DNA from: Labrys okinawensis
GTDB lineage: Bacteria > Pseudomonadota > Alphaproteobacteria > Rhizobiales > Labraceae
Assembly (NCBI RefSeq): GCF_002982075.1
Contig: NZ_PUEJ01000001.1
Location: 372,001-436,000, forward strand
DNA: 64,000 bases
Reading direction: 5' to 3'
Shown here: positions 23,173-32,233 of the stretch, one piece after another
Position numbering within the stretch: position 1 is the stretch's first letter
How the letters are laid out: the number at the start of each line of letters is the position of its first letter
Translations under genes and position numbers: made by a program
Notes under the pieces: model-generated
Databases searched by the model: none
Told to the model about the DNA's origin: nothing
The model's input: the letters and a program-made list of their open reading frames with translations, nothing else

Positions 23173-26100
23173 TCATGCCGTCCCACCGGGCAGATAGATG
23201 CGATCCCCGGCAAAGATGATGTCGGGGATAGCGATGTGGCCCATGTTCAGCAGCACCGTTTCCCGCACATCGGCAGAATGGCTGCGTGCGATGCCGCCCA
23301 TCGTGTCGCCATCGCGGGCGATGATCGGCTGGTAGCCCTGCCGTTCGAGTTCGGGATTGAGGCGTCCCTGGCCATCCTGCGCGCCGGTCGGATGCGCCTG
23401 CACGAAGCTGGCCTCGACCCAGCCTTGTTGCTCGCTCCCGTCCGCTCCACGGGCGCTGACGGGAACCCAGGTCTTGCCGGATTCGTCGGATTTGGAAACG
23501 CCCGTTTCCTTAATCAGGGAGCCGGGCTCGATCACCGTGACGACATTCGAATCGCCCGCCGGTTCTCGCCTCAGATTGAGGCCGTCATCAGCCGAGACGA
23601 CGAACTGGGCCGGCGTCGCCTCGAGGTTGCCGGGTTCTTTGGGCCGGGGCTTGTTCGGGCTCGTCTTGGTGGTGGTCGGCGAGGGCGACGGGGTCGAGGA
23701 GCTCGTGGCCGAGGGGGAGGCCGTCGGTGTCGGCGCCGTCTTTGACGGCGTCGGGGTTGGCACTGTCGTCGTCGGCGTCGGTGTTGTCGGCGTTGGCGTG
23801 GGATTGTTGTTGCCCGGGGGCTGCATCCCGGGAGCATTGGCCTTGCTCTGCTGATCGAGCCAGTTCGCGACCACGATGCCGCTGAACAGGATCATGCCGC
23901 CGCCGAAGGTGACACCGAAGACGACACGATCGAAGCCCGACATTTTGGGCTCCCATTTCCCGCGTCCCAGTCCCGTCCGGGCGCCTCGCGCCCACAGATA
24001 GGCCGAGCCGAAGAGGAAGGCCGCATTGTCGACCGTATCGGCGCTACCCGGCACGAAGTCGAAGCCTTTCGACACGAAATCCGGCACGCCGGGCAGGCTC
24101 GAGAGGTTCGAGCCGTCCTTGGGAATGGAATCGCCCAGCGAGAGCCCGCTTCCGATCGCATAGGAAGGCAGGTTCCATTTGTCGGCCATCGGCATGGCCG
24201 GCCGGCCCGTACGGGCCTCGCGCACCGCCTTGGCGAAATAGAAGGCATTGCTTCCTTCGAACAGGGCTCCGCCGGCACCACCCAGAGTGACCGAGGTGGG
24301 GATGCCGGCCGCCTGGGTCGGCAGATAGCTCAGCGCATCGCCGATCTTCATGATGCGGCCCAGCGGCGTGTGGAGCGCCGTCCATTTGCCCGGCAGGGCT
24401 GCAGCAGCGCTCATGGTCAGACCGCGCCAGGCGAGACCGCCGGCTCGCATGTACACTTGGATATGCGGCGGCAGGGCCGGCCAGACGGCGGCGAAGGTGG
24501 CCGTGGCGGTCGTGGTCAGGGCGAGATCGTCGACGCCCATCGCGCGCATCTTCGCCAGCGCCCGCACCGGCGCCGAGGCGGGCGTGTAGCCGTTGAGGGC
24601 CGAGCGCTGGTCGGCCTTCAGCAGGGCGGTCTGGAATGGTTTGAGCACGTCGACCTGGGCCGGCGTGAGGGCCTGCAATTGATCGTCCTTCAGGCCAGCC
24701 AGCTGGCTCGGCCTGAGTTTCCTCACCTGCTCCGGTGTCAACTCACTCAGTTGCGAGGGGGTGAGCTCGGCCAGATCGAGATATTTGATGCGTTTGGGCG
24801 CGATGGCGCGCAGCTGGTCGGGCGTCAGATCCCGCAACTGGTCGGACGTGAGATCGATGATTCCGCCCGGCGAGAGGCGGGCCATGTCATCCGGAGACAG
24901 GTTGCGGACCTCGATGAGTTCATTGAGGAGCGTGCGCCCTTCCTCGCTCATCGCCTGCTTCTGGGCGTCGCCAACCGCCTCCATCTGTGCCAGCGTCAAT
25001 TCGGGAATCTGCTGGCGCGTCAGGCTGGCTGCCATGTCAGCGACGGATGCATTGGGCAAAGCCCGCAGCTGTTCGCCGGAAAAGGCTCTGATCTGCGACT
25101 TGGTCAGTGCCGAAAGCTGATCGGGCTTCAGCCATCCGGCCTGGTTGGCGTCCAGACTGGCAATGTCGAGATATTTGACCCGGTTGGCCGGGATCGCGCC
25201 GATCTGGGGCTGCGTCAGTTGCCCCTGCAGGCCGGATCGCTTGAAGGCTTCCCATTGCTTCAAGGTCAGCCAGGAGACCTGGCTTGGCGTCATGGTCCCG
25301 ATATTCAGGTCCGCAACGCGGTTCTCCGCGATCGAGCGCGTTTGCGCCCGCGACAGATGAGGCAGCAGCCCGGCCTGATTGAAGGCTTTCCATTGGCTGT
25401 TGGTCATCGCCGCGATCTGGGCCTGAGAGAGGCCGCCGATCTGTCTTTTCGTCAAACTGGCGCTATCGAGATATTGGACGCGATTGTCGGGTATCGCTCC
25501 GATCTGGCCTTGTGTCAGATGTTCCTGCAGGCCGGCCTGATGGAGCCCCTGCAATTGCTTGCCATTGAGGGCCGCAACCTGGGCCCTGGTTAGCGAGCGA
25601 ACCTGGGATTTCGTCAGGGATCCGGCGTCGAGATTTCGCACCCGGTTTTCCGGAATAGCCTGCAATTGACTGCGTGTGAGCGAACCCTGCAGGCCGGCCT
25701 GTTTGAAGGCTTCCCATTGCTTGGGCGTGAACGCGGCGACCTGGTCCGGCTTCAGCCAGGGCACGTTCTTGGCGTTGAGTTGGGTGATGTCCAGCTGCTT
25801 GGGATCGGTGGCCTGCAGCTGCTTGCGCGTGGGAGGCGTGCCTTTCGGCGGGTGGGCCGACGGATTGGGACCCGTCTTCCTGCCCAGGGTGATGGGATCG
25901 ATGGGCCCATCGCCGGGGCCATGCACGCTGCTCGGCGAGGCAGGGGCGGCCGTTTCCTTGCCGCCTGCGAACCAGAAGGCCTCTTGAGCGGCATGATTGG
26001 GCTGCTGGAGTGTGGCTCCTCCGGAAATATCGGTCAGCGGCAGGCCGGGCAGTTCGACCACCTCCTTGCCGCCCTCAGCGGGCCGGATGGCGCCGGCGAG

Positions 26101-29100
26101 CTCGACAGGCCCGTCATAGGCGCGCGTCCGCACGCCGAGCCTGTCGGCCACCTCGCCGGCGAGAGAACGCGTAAGGGGACCGCCTGTCTGATGGTCCAGG
26201 GAGCCGGCGCGGCAGGCGAGGATCGTGATGCCCTGGCCGTCGCGGTAGCCGGCATTGCGCAGGTCTGCGATCAGCTGGGTCGCGCCGGGCAGATTGGTCT
26301 CGTCGGCGATGACCAGGAAGGTGTCCTCACCGGCGGCCCCCCGATTGGACAGTTCGATCGAAAGATCCTTCGCCTCGACCGGCCGTCCGCCGACCGTCAC
26401 CGTGCCATCAGGGAGGTAGTTCAGCGTGCGGCCGTTTTCCGAGCTGAACGCCCGCGAATTGACCGATGCAGGCACTGTCGTCGTGTGGGGTCCTCCGGCC
26501 GCCTCGTCGGCCGCGACGAGCGGCCTGGTGGCTCGCAATCCCCTGACGCCGAGGCCCGTGCCGGCCACGCCGACGCCGAGGCTGGTCAACGCGCTGGCAA
26601 ATTCCAGGCCGCTCATCTGGTCGCCATAGGCAGCCAGGTCGTGGGCCGACACCGCCGTCAACGGCACGCCCGTGCCGATGGCCGCCCAGTCGAGGCCGCG
26701 CGCGGTTCGGTTGAGCCCACCCGAACTCCTCATATAGGCGTCCGCCGTCGTCGCGGCGGAGGTTCCTTGCCCGGTCATGCCGATACTGGCCCGGAACGCC
26801 TGCGTCACCGACAATTCCGTGGTTTTCGCCATGCCGATGGTGCGCAGCACGCTGGATCCCATCGGCAGGACGGTGGTGGCCACCGTGCCGATGTTCATCA
26901 TCGATTCCATGTCGCCCAGTTCGCCGCCGTGGTTGAGATAGTCCACTTCCTTGATGACGGCGCGGGTGCCGAGATAGGCGCCCCCGGCATAGGCCACGCC
27001 CGCGGCAAGCGGCGAGAAGGGGTTGGGAATGACGGCAACGGCCGTGGCGAGGGCGGTGCCGATGCCCACGATCGGATCGACGATCCTGTCCAAGGTCGAG
27101 ACATTGCGGGCCTGGACCACCTCGAGGTCGATCTTGCCGTCGGCGCCGGGCTTCATGTTGAGGCCGGTCGGCACGATCAGCTTGCCGCTTTCCTGGAACT
27201 GGCGGTTGTTGTCCTGGAAATCCTTGATGGACTCGAATTTCTGGCCGGTGGCATCGACATACCAGGTCTTGTCGCCATTCTGGACGGCGAAAAGCGAGAC
27301 CTGCTGCGCACCGACCTTGTCGTCGACATAGAACAGGGGCACGACCTTGACCGAGGCGGTGTTGCCGCCGATGTCGCGGATCTCGTCGACCACCTTGTCG
27401 AGGGCCGTCCGGCCGTCTTCGCTGGAGGTGTCGAGGCCGAGGGTGCGAGCGACCAGCCCTTCCTGGGCCTGGCGACCCTCGAGCGGCTTGTATTGGTCGT
27501 TATAGCCGGAATGGTAGAGGTTCTGGAACGTGGCCTGGTAGACCGACATCGCCTGGTCGCGATGGTCGTCGAGATAGACGCTCTGGAGATGGGCGTAATA
27601 GGGCGCCGATCCCGCATCGTCCAACAGCTTGAGCGGCTGGGTCAGCAGGAAGGAATACCATTGCTCGGAGCGCTCGGCCGATTGGCGGGCATTCTCGACG
27701 CTGGCGCGCTGATCCTGCGCCGCGTCGAGCCGGATCTGGGCCGCAGCGACGTCGGGGTGCACCCACAGCCACTGGCCGTTGATCTCGATGCGAACCGGCT
27801 TGCCGGCTTTGACGATGGCGTCGATACCACCGCGCTGCACGTCGCCGGCCATGTCGGGGGCTACCCCTACCTTCTGGCCGTTGACCGTGACTTCCACGGG
27901 CTGGGTACCCTGCGGCAACAGGCCTGCCGGCGCTTCGACGCTGCCCGGACCATGCTGCTTGAGGGCTCCGTCGAGATCGGTCTTGAGCCCGGTGATCTGC
28001 TTGTCGAGACCGTCCCGCACCAGGCCGAGCTGGTCCTTCATCATGGCCTGGATCTGCTGGCCGGCGGAGACCTGCGCTGCCTTGGCCGCCGCGAGGCCAC
28101 CCCGGCCGTCGGCATAGCACATAGCGGCATTGACGGGATTGTTGAGAAGCGCCTGCCACTGCTTGTTGAGCTCGCCGTTGCGCAGGTCCTCGCGGATGTT
28201 CTTGTCGCTGGTCGAGAAGGTGAGTTGAACCCGCTTGGTGTCGTGCTCGTATTTGGTCTCCAGGTAGAGCTGATGATCCTTGGGATCCTCGATGACGTTC
28301 TGTTCCTTGATCTTGCCCAGATAGTCGCCGCCAGCGGTGGAATATTCTTCGTCCCAATCGAACATGTCGGGATGGGCAGCCTGGTACTGGGCCAGAATCT
28401 TCTGCCTGAGATCGGTGGCCTGGACTTCCTGGGCCGATAGCGTGCTCGTGGCCGAATAGAAGTTGGAATAGGCCGTGGCTGCATCGACCTGCTTGCCAGC
28501 ATTCTCGCTCAATGTCCTGGCATCGCTGAGATTTTTCTCAGCTGCCGTGCGCTCGGGCGTGCCGGGCTTGGTGGCGTTGACCTCCTGCTGCCGGACGCCG
28601 ACCAGATAATCCGCCAGCGCCTTGTCTCCCTGGCTGGCGGAGAGCCCGGCCTGGTAGAACAAGGCGGTCACATTGTCGTGGGCCGCCTTGGACTGGGCGT
28701 CCTTCAGTTCGTAATTGGTATGGTCGTTGGTCGCTCTCACCGTCGCCTGCCCGGGCGGAGGCGGGGGAGGCGGCAATGTCGCCTGCTTGGTGATCGCCTG
28801 GTCGAGCAGGCCCTGGGCCTTCTCGTAGCTCTCTCGCGCCGTCGTCGCATTGGTGAGCTGGGTGTTGGCCTCGTCGAAGGCCTTCCGGGCGTCGGCGAGC
28901 GAGCCTTCCGGCGTCGGCGCGTTCCATTGCAGGCCGAAGGGAGCCAGCTTGTCGTCGAGCAGAGCCTTGGCGTCGGCCATCGCGCCCTTATAAGCGGGAT
29001 CGAGCGCGTAGACGTTCAGTTGCGCCTGCGACTGGTTGACCTTGGCGCTGGCCTCTGCGCGCTGGCCGATAGCGACGTTTTCGGCGGCCATCGCCTTGGC

Positions 29101-30780
29101 GACCACCGGATCGACCCATTTGCCGTTCATCGGCACCCAAGCGCCACCCGACGGGGCCTTGCCGGGGGGCGGGGTGCCGTAGGGGTTTTCCGCCGTCGGA
29201 TTGGTTCCCGGCTGGCCCTCGCCATATTTTCCGATGGCATCCTGGGTTTTCTGGTGCAGGTCGTCGACGGCCTTTTGCAGGCCCGGCAGCTCCTCGCCGG
29301 CGAAGATGCCGTCGAGCGTGGTCTTGACGATCTCCGCCTTCTTGGCTTCCTTCGGATCCGAACTCTTGGGATCGATGGAGACGAGAGTCTGGGCGAGCGC
29401 CGCCTCGGCGCTGTCGGGCTTGACCTTGACCTCGCGCCCGGTGCCGTCGTTGTGCAGCGTCATGCTGCCGTCCGGCTTGGTGGTCAGCGTATAGCCGTTG
29501 AAGGTTACGGAGACGGTGGTGTCCTTGCCCTGCTTCACGGTGCGCGTGGTGCGGCCGTTGCCCTCGACCACGCTCTTGGTCTCGGTGCCGTTGGCTTGCG
29601 TGCTGGTGGTGACCGCATTGCCCTTGTCGTCGGTCGTACGCACCGTGTGGGAGCCGTGCTGGTAGTCCTGGTAATAGCCGGTGACGGTCTTGCCGGTCCT
29701 CTGATCGACGATCTCGGTGGACTGCACGTCGCCATTGTCGCTGGTGGGCTGGCTCGTCTTGACCTCGAGGCCGGCGGCCGCTAGCTGGGCGGTCACCTGC
29801 TCCCTGGTCAGTCCGCGCTCGGCGGCGATCTGATCGATGCTCTTGCCGGCCGCGACATCCTTCTCGATGCCTTCCGCTCCCTTGCGGGTCGGATCCTGGC
29901 TGGCGGCGAGCGTGGTCGTCTGCCCCTTGGCATCGGTCACCACCGTGGTGGACTTGCCGTCCGCGCCGGTCGTCTTCACCGTCGTCACGCCATTGGAGAG
30001 TCGCGTCGTCTGGGTGATGGTTCCGGTTCCCAGATCGTCCTCGCGGCGGGTCGTCGTCGCCCCCGTCTTCGGGTCATAGGTCGTGGTGATCTTCTGGCCG
30101 GATTCGTCGCGCACCGGCGTGTCGGTTTCCTTGCCCTTGGCGTCCTTCACCTGGGTGTAATAGCTGCCGTGCTGGAAATCGTAATATTCGGTGACGGTCT
30201 GGCCGGTCCTGGGATCGCGGATCTGGGTCGTGCGAACGTCGCCATTGTCGCTCTTCGGGTCGGTCGTCTTGATGTCGAGACCGCCGGCCTTGAGCTCATT
30301 GAGCACCTGGTCGCGCGTCAGCCCGCGTTCGGTGGCAATCTGGTCGATGCTCTTGCCCGTCTGCACGTCCTTGACGATGGCGCCCGCATCGGCCCCCGGT
30401 TTCGGCGTATCGGCGGGAGCCGGGTTGTCGACCGGTATGACCGCGGGCGTGCCGCTCTGGGGCGTGAGGAACAGGGCCGGGGTTACCGTCGGCGTGCCGG
30501 ACGTCTTGATCAGGGGCGTGTTGCTCGCCAGGGACAGCGGCGTGACGGCCGGGCTCGCTGCCGTCGCTGGCGGCTCGAGCTTCGTCAGTTCCGTGTTGGT
30601 CTGCTTGAGTTCCTTTTGCAGCTTGGAGGCCTCTTCGGCCTCCCCCATCTTCTGCGCGAGTCGGATCTGCTCGCGCAGCTTCTGCGCCTGGGCCCGAAGT
30701 TCTGCGATTCGATCGATGTCGTTCTTGGGGGTGATCTTCGGCGGAGGCGGTGGTGGCAGAAAGATGGGACGAACGACCAT
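23173..30780 (-). CDS. Giant multidomain LysM/SH3 protein in the T3SS locus
   Basis: A 2535-aa protein without a signal peptide. Order seen: a Pro tract and charged coiled coil (about residues 5-65); two related ~85-residue repeats beginning GKSIDQIA(T/A)ERGLTR(D/E)QV (near 135 and 305); long helical, Ala/Gln/Lys-rich stretches; hydrophobic patches (about 1235-1330); a domain with ILACRAGSLDHQTGG (about 1445-1580); a repeat array of Leu-Thr-x-x-Gln motifs (about 1650-2065); a predicted membrane helix near 2280; a Pro/Thr/Ser linker; a bacterial SH3 domain (DDGLNLRREPAGDSNVVTVI); and a C-terminal LysM (IARDGDTMGGIARSHSADVR). ATG 30780 has GGAG upstream. The family was not recognised with certainty. 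LysM and SH3 suggest peptidoglycan contact; a secreted effector, toxin or wall anchor are all possible. Confidence 0.85.
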   Translation of the reverse strand: MVVRPIFLPPPPPPKITPKNDIDRIAELRAQAQKLREQIRLAQKMGEAEEASKLQKELKQTNTELTKLEPPATAASPAVTPLSLASNTPLIKTSGTPTVTPALFLTPQSGTPAVIPVDNPAPADTPKPGADAGAIVKDVQTGKSIDQIATERGLTRDQVLNELKAGGLDIKTTDPKSDNGDVRTTQIRDPRTGQTVTEYYDFQHGSYYTQVKDAKGKETDTPVRDESGQKITTTYDPKTGATTTRREDDLGTGTITQTTRLSNGVTTVKTTGADGKSTTVVTDAKGQTTTLAASQDPTRKGAEGIEKDVAAGKSIDQIAAERGLTREQVTAQLAAAGLEVKTSQPTSDNGDVQSTEIVDQRTGKTVTGYYQDYQHGSHTVRTTDDKGNAVTTSTQANGTETKSVVEGNGRTTRTVKQGKDTTVSVTFNGYTLTTKPDGSMTLHNDGTGREVKVKPDSAEAALAQTLVSIDPKSSDPKEAKKAEIVKTTLDGIFAGEELPGLQKAVDDLHQKTQDAIGKYGEGQPGTNPTAENPYGTPPPGKAPSGGAWVPMNGKWVDPVVAKAMAAENVAIGQRAEASAKVNQSQAQLNVYALDPAYKGAMADAKALLDDKLAPFGLQWNAPTPEGSLADARKAFDEANTQLTNATTARESYEKAQGLLDQAITKQATLPPPPPPPGQATVRATNDHTNYELKDAQSKAAHDNVTALFYQAGLSASQGDKALADYLVGVRQQEVNATKPGTPERTAAEKNLSDARTLSENAGKQVDAATAYSNFYSATSTLSAQEVQATDLRQKILAQYQAAHPDMFDWDEEYSTAGGDYLGKIKEQNVIEDPKDHQLYLETKYEHDTKRVQLTFSTSDKNIREDLRNGELNKQWQALLNNPVNAAMCYADGRGGLAAAKAAQVSAGQQIQAMMKDQLGLVRDGLDKQITGLKTDLDGALKQHGPGSVEAPAGLLPQGTQPVEVTVNGQKVGVAPDMAGDVQRGGIDAIVKAGKPVRIEINGQWLWVHPDVAAAQIRLDAAQDQRASVENARQSAERSEQWYSFLLTQPLKLLDDAGSAPYYAHLQSVYLDDHRDQAMSVYQATFQNLYHSGYNDQYKPLEGRQAQEGLVARTLGLDTSSEDGRTALDKVVDEIRDIGGNTASVKVVPLFYVDDKVGAQQVSLFAVQNGDKTWYVDATGQKFESIKDFQDNNRQFQESGKLIVPTGLNMKPGADGKIDLEVVQARNVSTLDRIVDPIVGIGTALATAVAVIPNPFSPLAAGVAYAGGAYLGTRAVIKEVDYLNHGGELGDMESMMNIGTVATTVLPMGSSVLRTIGMAKTTELSVTQAFRASIGMTGQGTSAATTADAYMRSSGGLNRTARGLDWAAIGTGVPLTAVSAHDLAAYGDQMSGLEFASALTSLGVGVAGTGLGVRGLRATRPLVAADEAAGGPHTTTVPASVNSRAFSSENGRTLNYLPDGTVTVGGRPVEAKDLSIELSNRGAAGEDTFLVIADETNLPGATQLIADLRNAGYRDGQGITILACRAGSLDHQTGGPLTRSLAGEVADRLGVRTRAYDGPVELAGAIRPAEGGKEVVELPGLPLTDISGGATLQQPNHAAQEAFWFAGGKETAAPASPSSVHGPGDGPIDPITLGRKTGPNPSAHPPKGTPPTRKQLQATDPKQLDITQLNAKNVPWLKPDQVAAFTPKQWEAFKQAGLQGSLTRSQLQAIPENRVRNLDAGSLTKSQVRSLTRAQVAALNGKQLQGLHQAGLQEHLTQGQIGAIPDNRVQYLDSASLTKRQIGGLSQAQIAAMTNSQWKAFNQAGLLPHLSRAQTRSIAENRVADLNIGTMTPSQVSWLTLKQWEAFKRSGLQGQLTQPQIGAIPANRVKYLDIASLDANQAGWLKPDQLSALTKSQIRAFSGEQLRALPNASVADMAASLTRQQIPELTLAQMEAVGDAQKQAMSEEGRTLLNELIEVRNLSPDDMARLSPGGIIDLTSDQLRDLTPDQLRAIAPKRIKYLDLAELTPSQLSELTPEQVRKLRPSQLAGLKDDQLQALTPAQVDVLKPFQTALLKADQRSALNGYTPASAPVRALAKMRAMGVDDLALTTTATATFAAVWPALPPHIQVYMRAGGLAWRGLTMSAAAALPGKWTALHTPLGRIMKIGDALSYLPTQAAGIPTSVTLGGAGGALFEGSNAFYFAKAVREARTGRPAMPMADKWNLPSYAIGSGLSLGDSIPKDGSNLSSLPGVPDFVSKGFDFVPGSADTVDNAAFLFGSAYLWARGARTGLGRGKWEPKMSGFDRVVFGVTFGGGMILFSGIVVANWLDQQSKANAPGMQPPGNNNPTPTPTTPTPTTTVPTPTPSKTAPTPTASPSATSSSTPSPSPTTTKTSPNKPRPKEPGNLEATPAQFVVSADDGLNLRREPAGDSNVVTVIEPGSLIKETGVSKSDESGKTWVPVSARGADGSEQQGWVEASFVQAHPTGAQDGQGRLNPELERQGYQPIIARDGDTMGGIARSHSADVRETVLLNMGHIAIPDIIFAGDRIYLPGGTA
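24590..25830 (-). repeat. Intragenic repeat array of ~50-residue Leu-Thr-x-x-Gln units
   Basis: Within the giant protein, units of the form 'QWEAFKQAGLQxxLTRxQ', then 'IxAIPxNRVxxLDxxSLT' recur at least four times with about 50-residue spacing, then decay into shorter 9-10 residue steps such as LTPDQLRAI and LTPSQLSELTPEQV. At DNA level, copies of GGAAGCCTTCCCATTGCTT-like sequence recur near 25230, 25385 and 25710. The pattern resembles a helical solenoid with a variable copy number. Confidence 0.8.
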
Positions 30781-30863
30781 GCGTTGACTCTCCAAAACCA
30801 ATCCGATTCCTGCGCACCTCCACCGGAACGCCGGAGCCGGGTCTCAAAGTGATGGCGACAGCC

Positions 30864-31787
30864 TCATCGTGAGGGCGTCCAGTAGACATCGTATTCGCTG
30901 AGGTGCTGCTCCACGGCGCGCATCGCTTCCTTGACGTCGACGCCGGACCGTTGAGCAATGAGGGCGATCAGGATCTCCGCCGCCGCGAGGGCCGGCGTCA
31001 CGCTCCTGAAGAAGGAATGGGATTCGACCGTGACGATGACGCTGGCGCGTGCCAGGCGCGCCAGCGGCGACACCCGGCTGTCGGTGATCGCCACGATGGT
31101 CACGCCGCGCTTGGCGGCACGGCGTGCCACCTCGACCGTGGCGCGGGCATAGGGCGCCATGCCGACCACCAGCATGACGTCCCCGGGACCGGCATGGCGA
31201 AGGGCGTCGACCTCGCCCTTGGCGGCAGCGTCGAGCAGGGTGCCGCGATCGTCGAACAGAGAGAACAGACGGGAAAAGTGAGTGGCGACGACCTGTTCCG
31301 AACGCAGCCCCAGGCAATAGACGCGCCGCGCGCCGATCAGGATGTCGGCGACGGCGACATGCTGCATGGCGCTGGTATATTCGCCAAGGCGGGCGACCTG
31401 TGCGGCGAGCATGTCGGTGGTTGCGCTGACCGTCGAATAGCCTTGACCGTCCTCCGCAACGCTCGCTGTCTCTACCGCCTCGGCCGGCTTGGCAGCGGAT
31501 TTGGCGCCCGGTTCGCGCAGGGCCTGCGCATAGAGGGCGCGCATGTCCTCATAGGCTTCCAGACCCAGCCAGCGCGCCAGGCGCATCATGGTGGAATGCG
31601 AGACGCCGGCCCGTTGCGCCTGCTCGCGCATCGATATCAGCGCGACTTCCTGGGGGTGGTCCAGCACGAACCGGGCCGCCAGCTTCAGTTGCGACGGCAT
31701 GGTCTCGAACCGCTCCACCAGGAGCTGCGTCAACGGACCTTCTCTCATTGCGGCGACCCAAATCTGTTGATGACGAGAGTATGACAT
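30864..31787 (-). CDS. RpiR/MurR-family transcriptional regulator
   Basis: An approximately 307-aa regulator with the RpiR N-terminal helix-turn-helix (LKLAARFVLDHPQEVALISM, then AQRAGVSHSTMMRLARWLGL) and a C-terminal SIS sugar-isomerase domain (RVYCLGLRSEQVVATHFSRL; GDVMLVVGMAPYARATVEVA; GVTIVAITDS). RpiR proteins sense phosphosugars through SIS. ATG 31787 is used; a later ATG at 31748 (MREGPLTQLL) fits the usual family start and is nearly as likely. It is divergent from the sctF-candidate/sctD operon, with a palindrome and the T3SS box in between, so it may control T3SS expression. Confidence 0.88.
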   Translation of the reverse strand: MSYSRHQQIWVAAMREGPLTQLLVERFETMPSQLKLAARFVLDHPQEVALISMREQAQRAGVSHSTMMRLARWLGLEAYEDMRALYAQALREPGAKSAAKPAEAVETASVAEDGQGYSTVSATTDMLAAQVARLGEYTSAMQHVAVADILIGARRVYCLGLRSEQVVATHFSRLFSLFDDRGTLLDAAAKGEVDALRHAGPGDVMLVVGMAPYARATVEVARRAAKRGVTIVAITDSRVSPLARLARASVIVTVESHSFFRSVTPALAAAEILIALIAQRSGVDVKEAMRAVEQHLSEYDVYWTPSR

Positions 31788-31807
31788 GGCCTTCGCCAAT
31801 GCAACAA

Positions 31808-31851
31808 TTGGAACTTATTAATAGCGCGCATTCCAAATGGACTTTCATTCC
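31808..31851. promoter_or_regulatory. Operator region between the RpiR gene and the sctF-D-V operon
   Basis: Two signals overlap. TTGGAA (31808-31813) and TTCCAA (31831-31836) form an inverted repeat with 17 bp between. CCAAATGGACTTTCATTCC (31833-31851) is the T3SS box that recurs upstream of the other T3SS operon. Its core TGGAct-ttc-ATTCCg is itself an imperfect palindrome of the kind bound by dimeric regulators. The location 94-137 bp before the 58-aa gene suits a control site for both divergent genes. Confidence 0.55.
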
Positions 31852-31944
31852 GAGATTCACTAGCATGCCAATGACGGCGATCCGAGCGATGCCCTTCGCG
31901 GTCTTGTGATCTCGCCGTTCGAAGCGCGATTCAAGGAGTGAACG

Positions 31945-32121
31945 ATGTCCGTGTCTTCCCTAAATCCAAACGCATCCAGCAGCCCCAGCGGGGCTGTCGA
32001 CGATGCGATCGCGAAAATGGAAAAGATGTTCTTGCTGAACCTGAAGCTTCAGGTGGCGACGACTGAAATCGGCGTGAAAAACAAGGCCGCCGACAACATC
32101 ACCCGCGGCAGCAAGACCTGA
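31945..32121 (+). CDS. Small T3SS protein, candidate needle subunit SctF
   Basis: A 58-aa protein starting at ATG 31945 with an excellent AAGGAG site 6 nt upstream. After a Ser/Asn-rich N-terminus it is one amphipathic helix: DDAIAKMEKMFLLNLKLQVA, then TTEIGVKNKAADNITRGSK. It is first in the operon and immediately precedes sctD, the place held by sctF in several systems (for example prgH-prgI). A strong hairpin follows the stop, as expected for a highly expressed gene. It is shorter than typical needles (70-85 aa), and direct similarity to PrgI/YscF is faint. It is surely a gene; the needle role is inferred. Confidence 0.8.
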   Translation: MSVSSLNPNASSSPSGAVDDAIAKMEKMFLLNLKLQVATTEIGVKNKAADNITRGSKT

Positions 32122-32127
32122 GTGACG

Positions 32128-32155
32128 AGCGCCGCCGGCCGGGGCCGGCGGCGCT
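32128..32155 (+). terminator. GC-rich hairpin between the needle candidate and sctD (attenuator/stabiliser)
   Basis: AGCGCCGCCGGCC and its exact complement (32128-32140 and 32143-32155) form a 13-bp GC-rich stem 7 nt after the stop. No T-run follows, so it is unlikely to stop all transcription; it may be a partial terminator or a 3' stabiliser giving more of the 58-aa protein than of the downstream genes. Confidence 0.6.
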
Positions 32156-32233
32156 TGAACCGCATTGTCGGAGCCGCTTTCCGAAGGCGCAGATCGGAAG
32201 GAAGGCCCCGATTGGGGATTGGGGACTGGATCG

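Noticed and set aside
24590..25830. CRISPR-like periodic repeats
   Set aside because: The periodicity is in a coding frame with about 50-residue units and diverged copies, no short identical repeats with unique spacers, and no cas genes.
25666..28440. A 924-codon plus-strand open frame opposite the giant LysM gene
   Set aside because: Antisense shadow: the minus frame has the LysM, SH3 and repeat domains; the plus frame gives Arg/Gly-rich sequence with no domain or ribosome-binding site.
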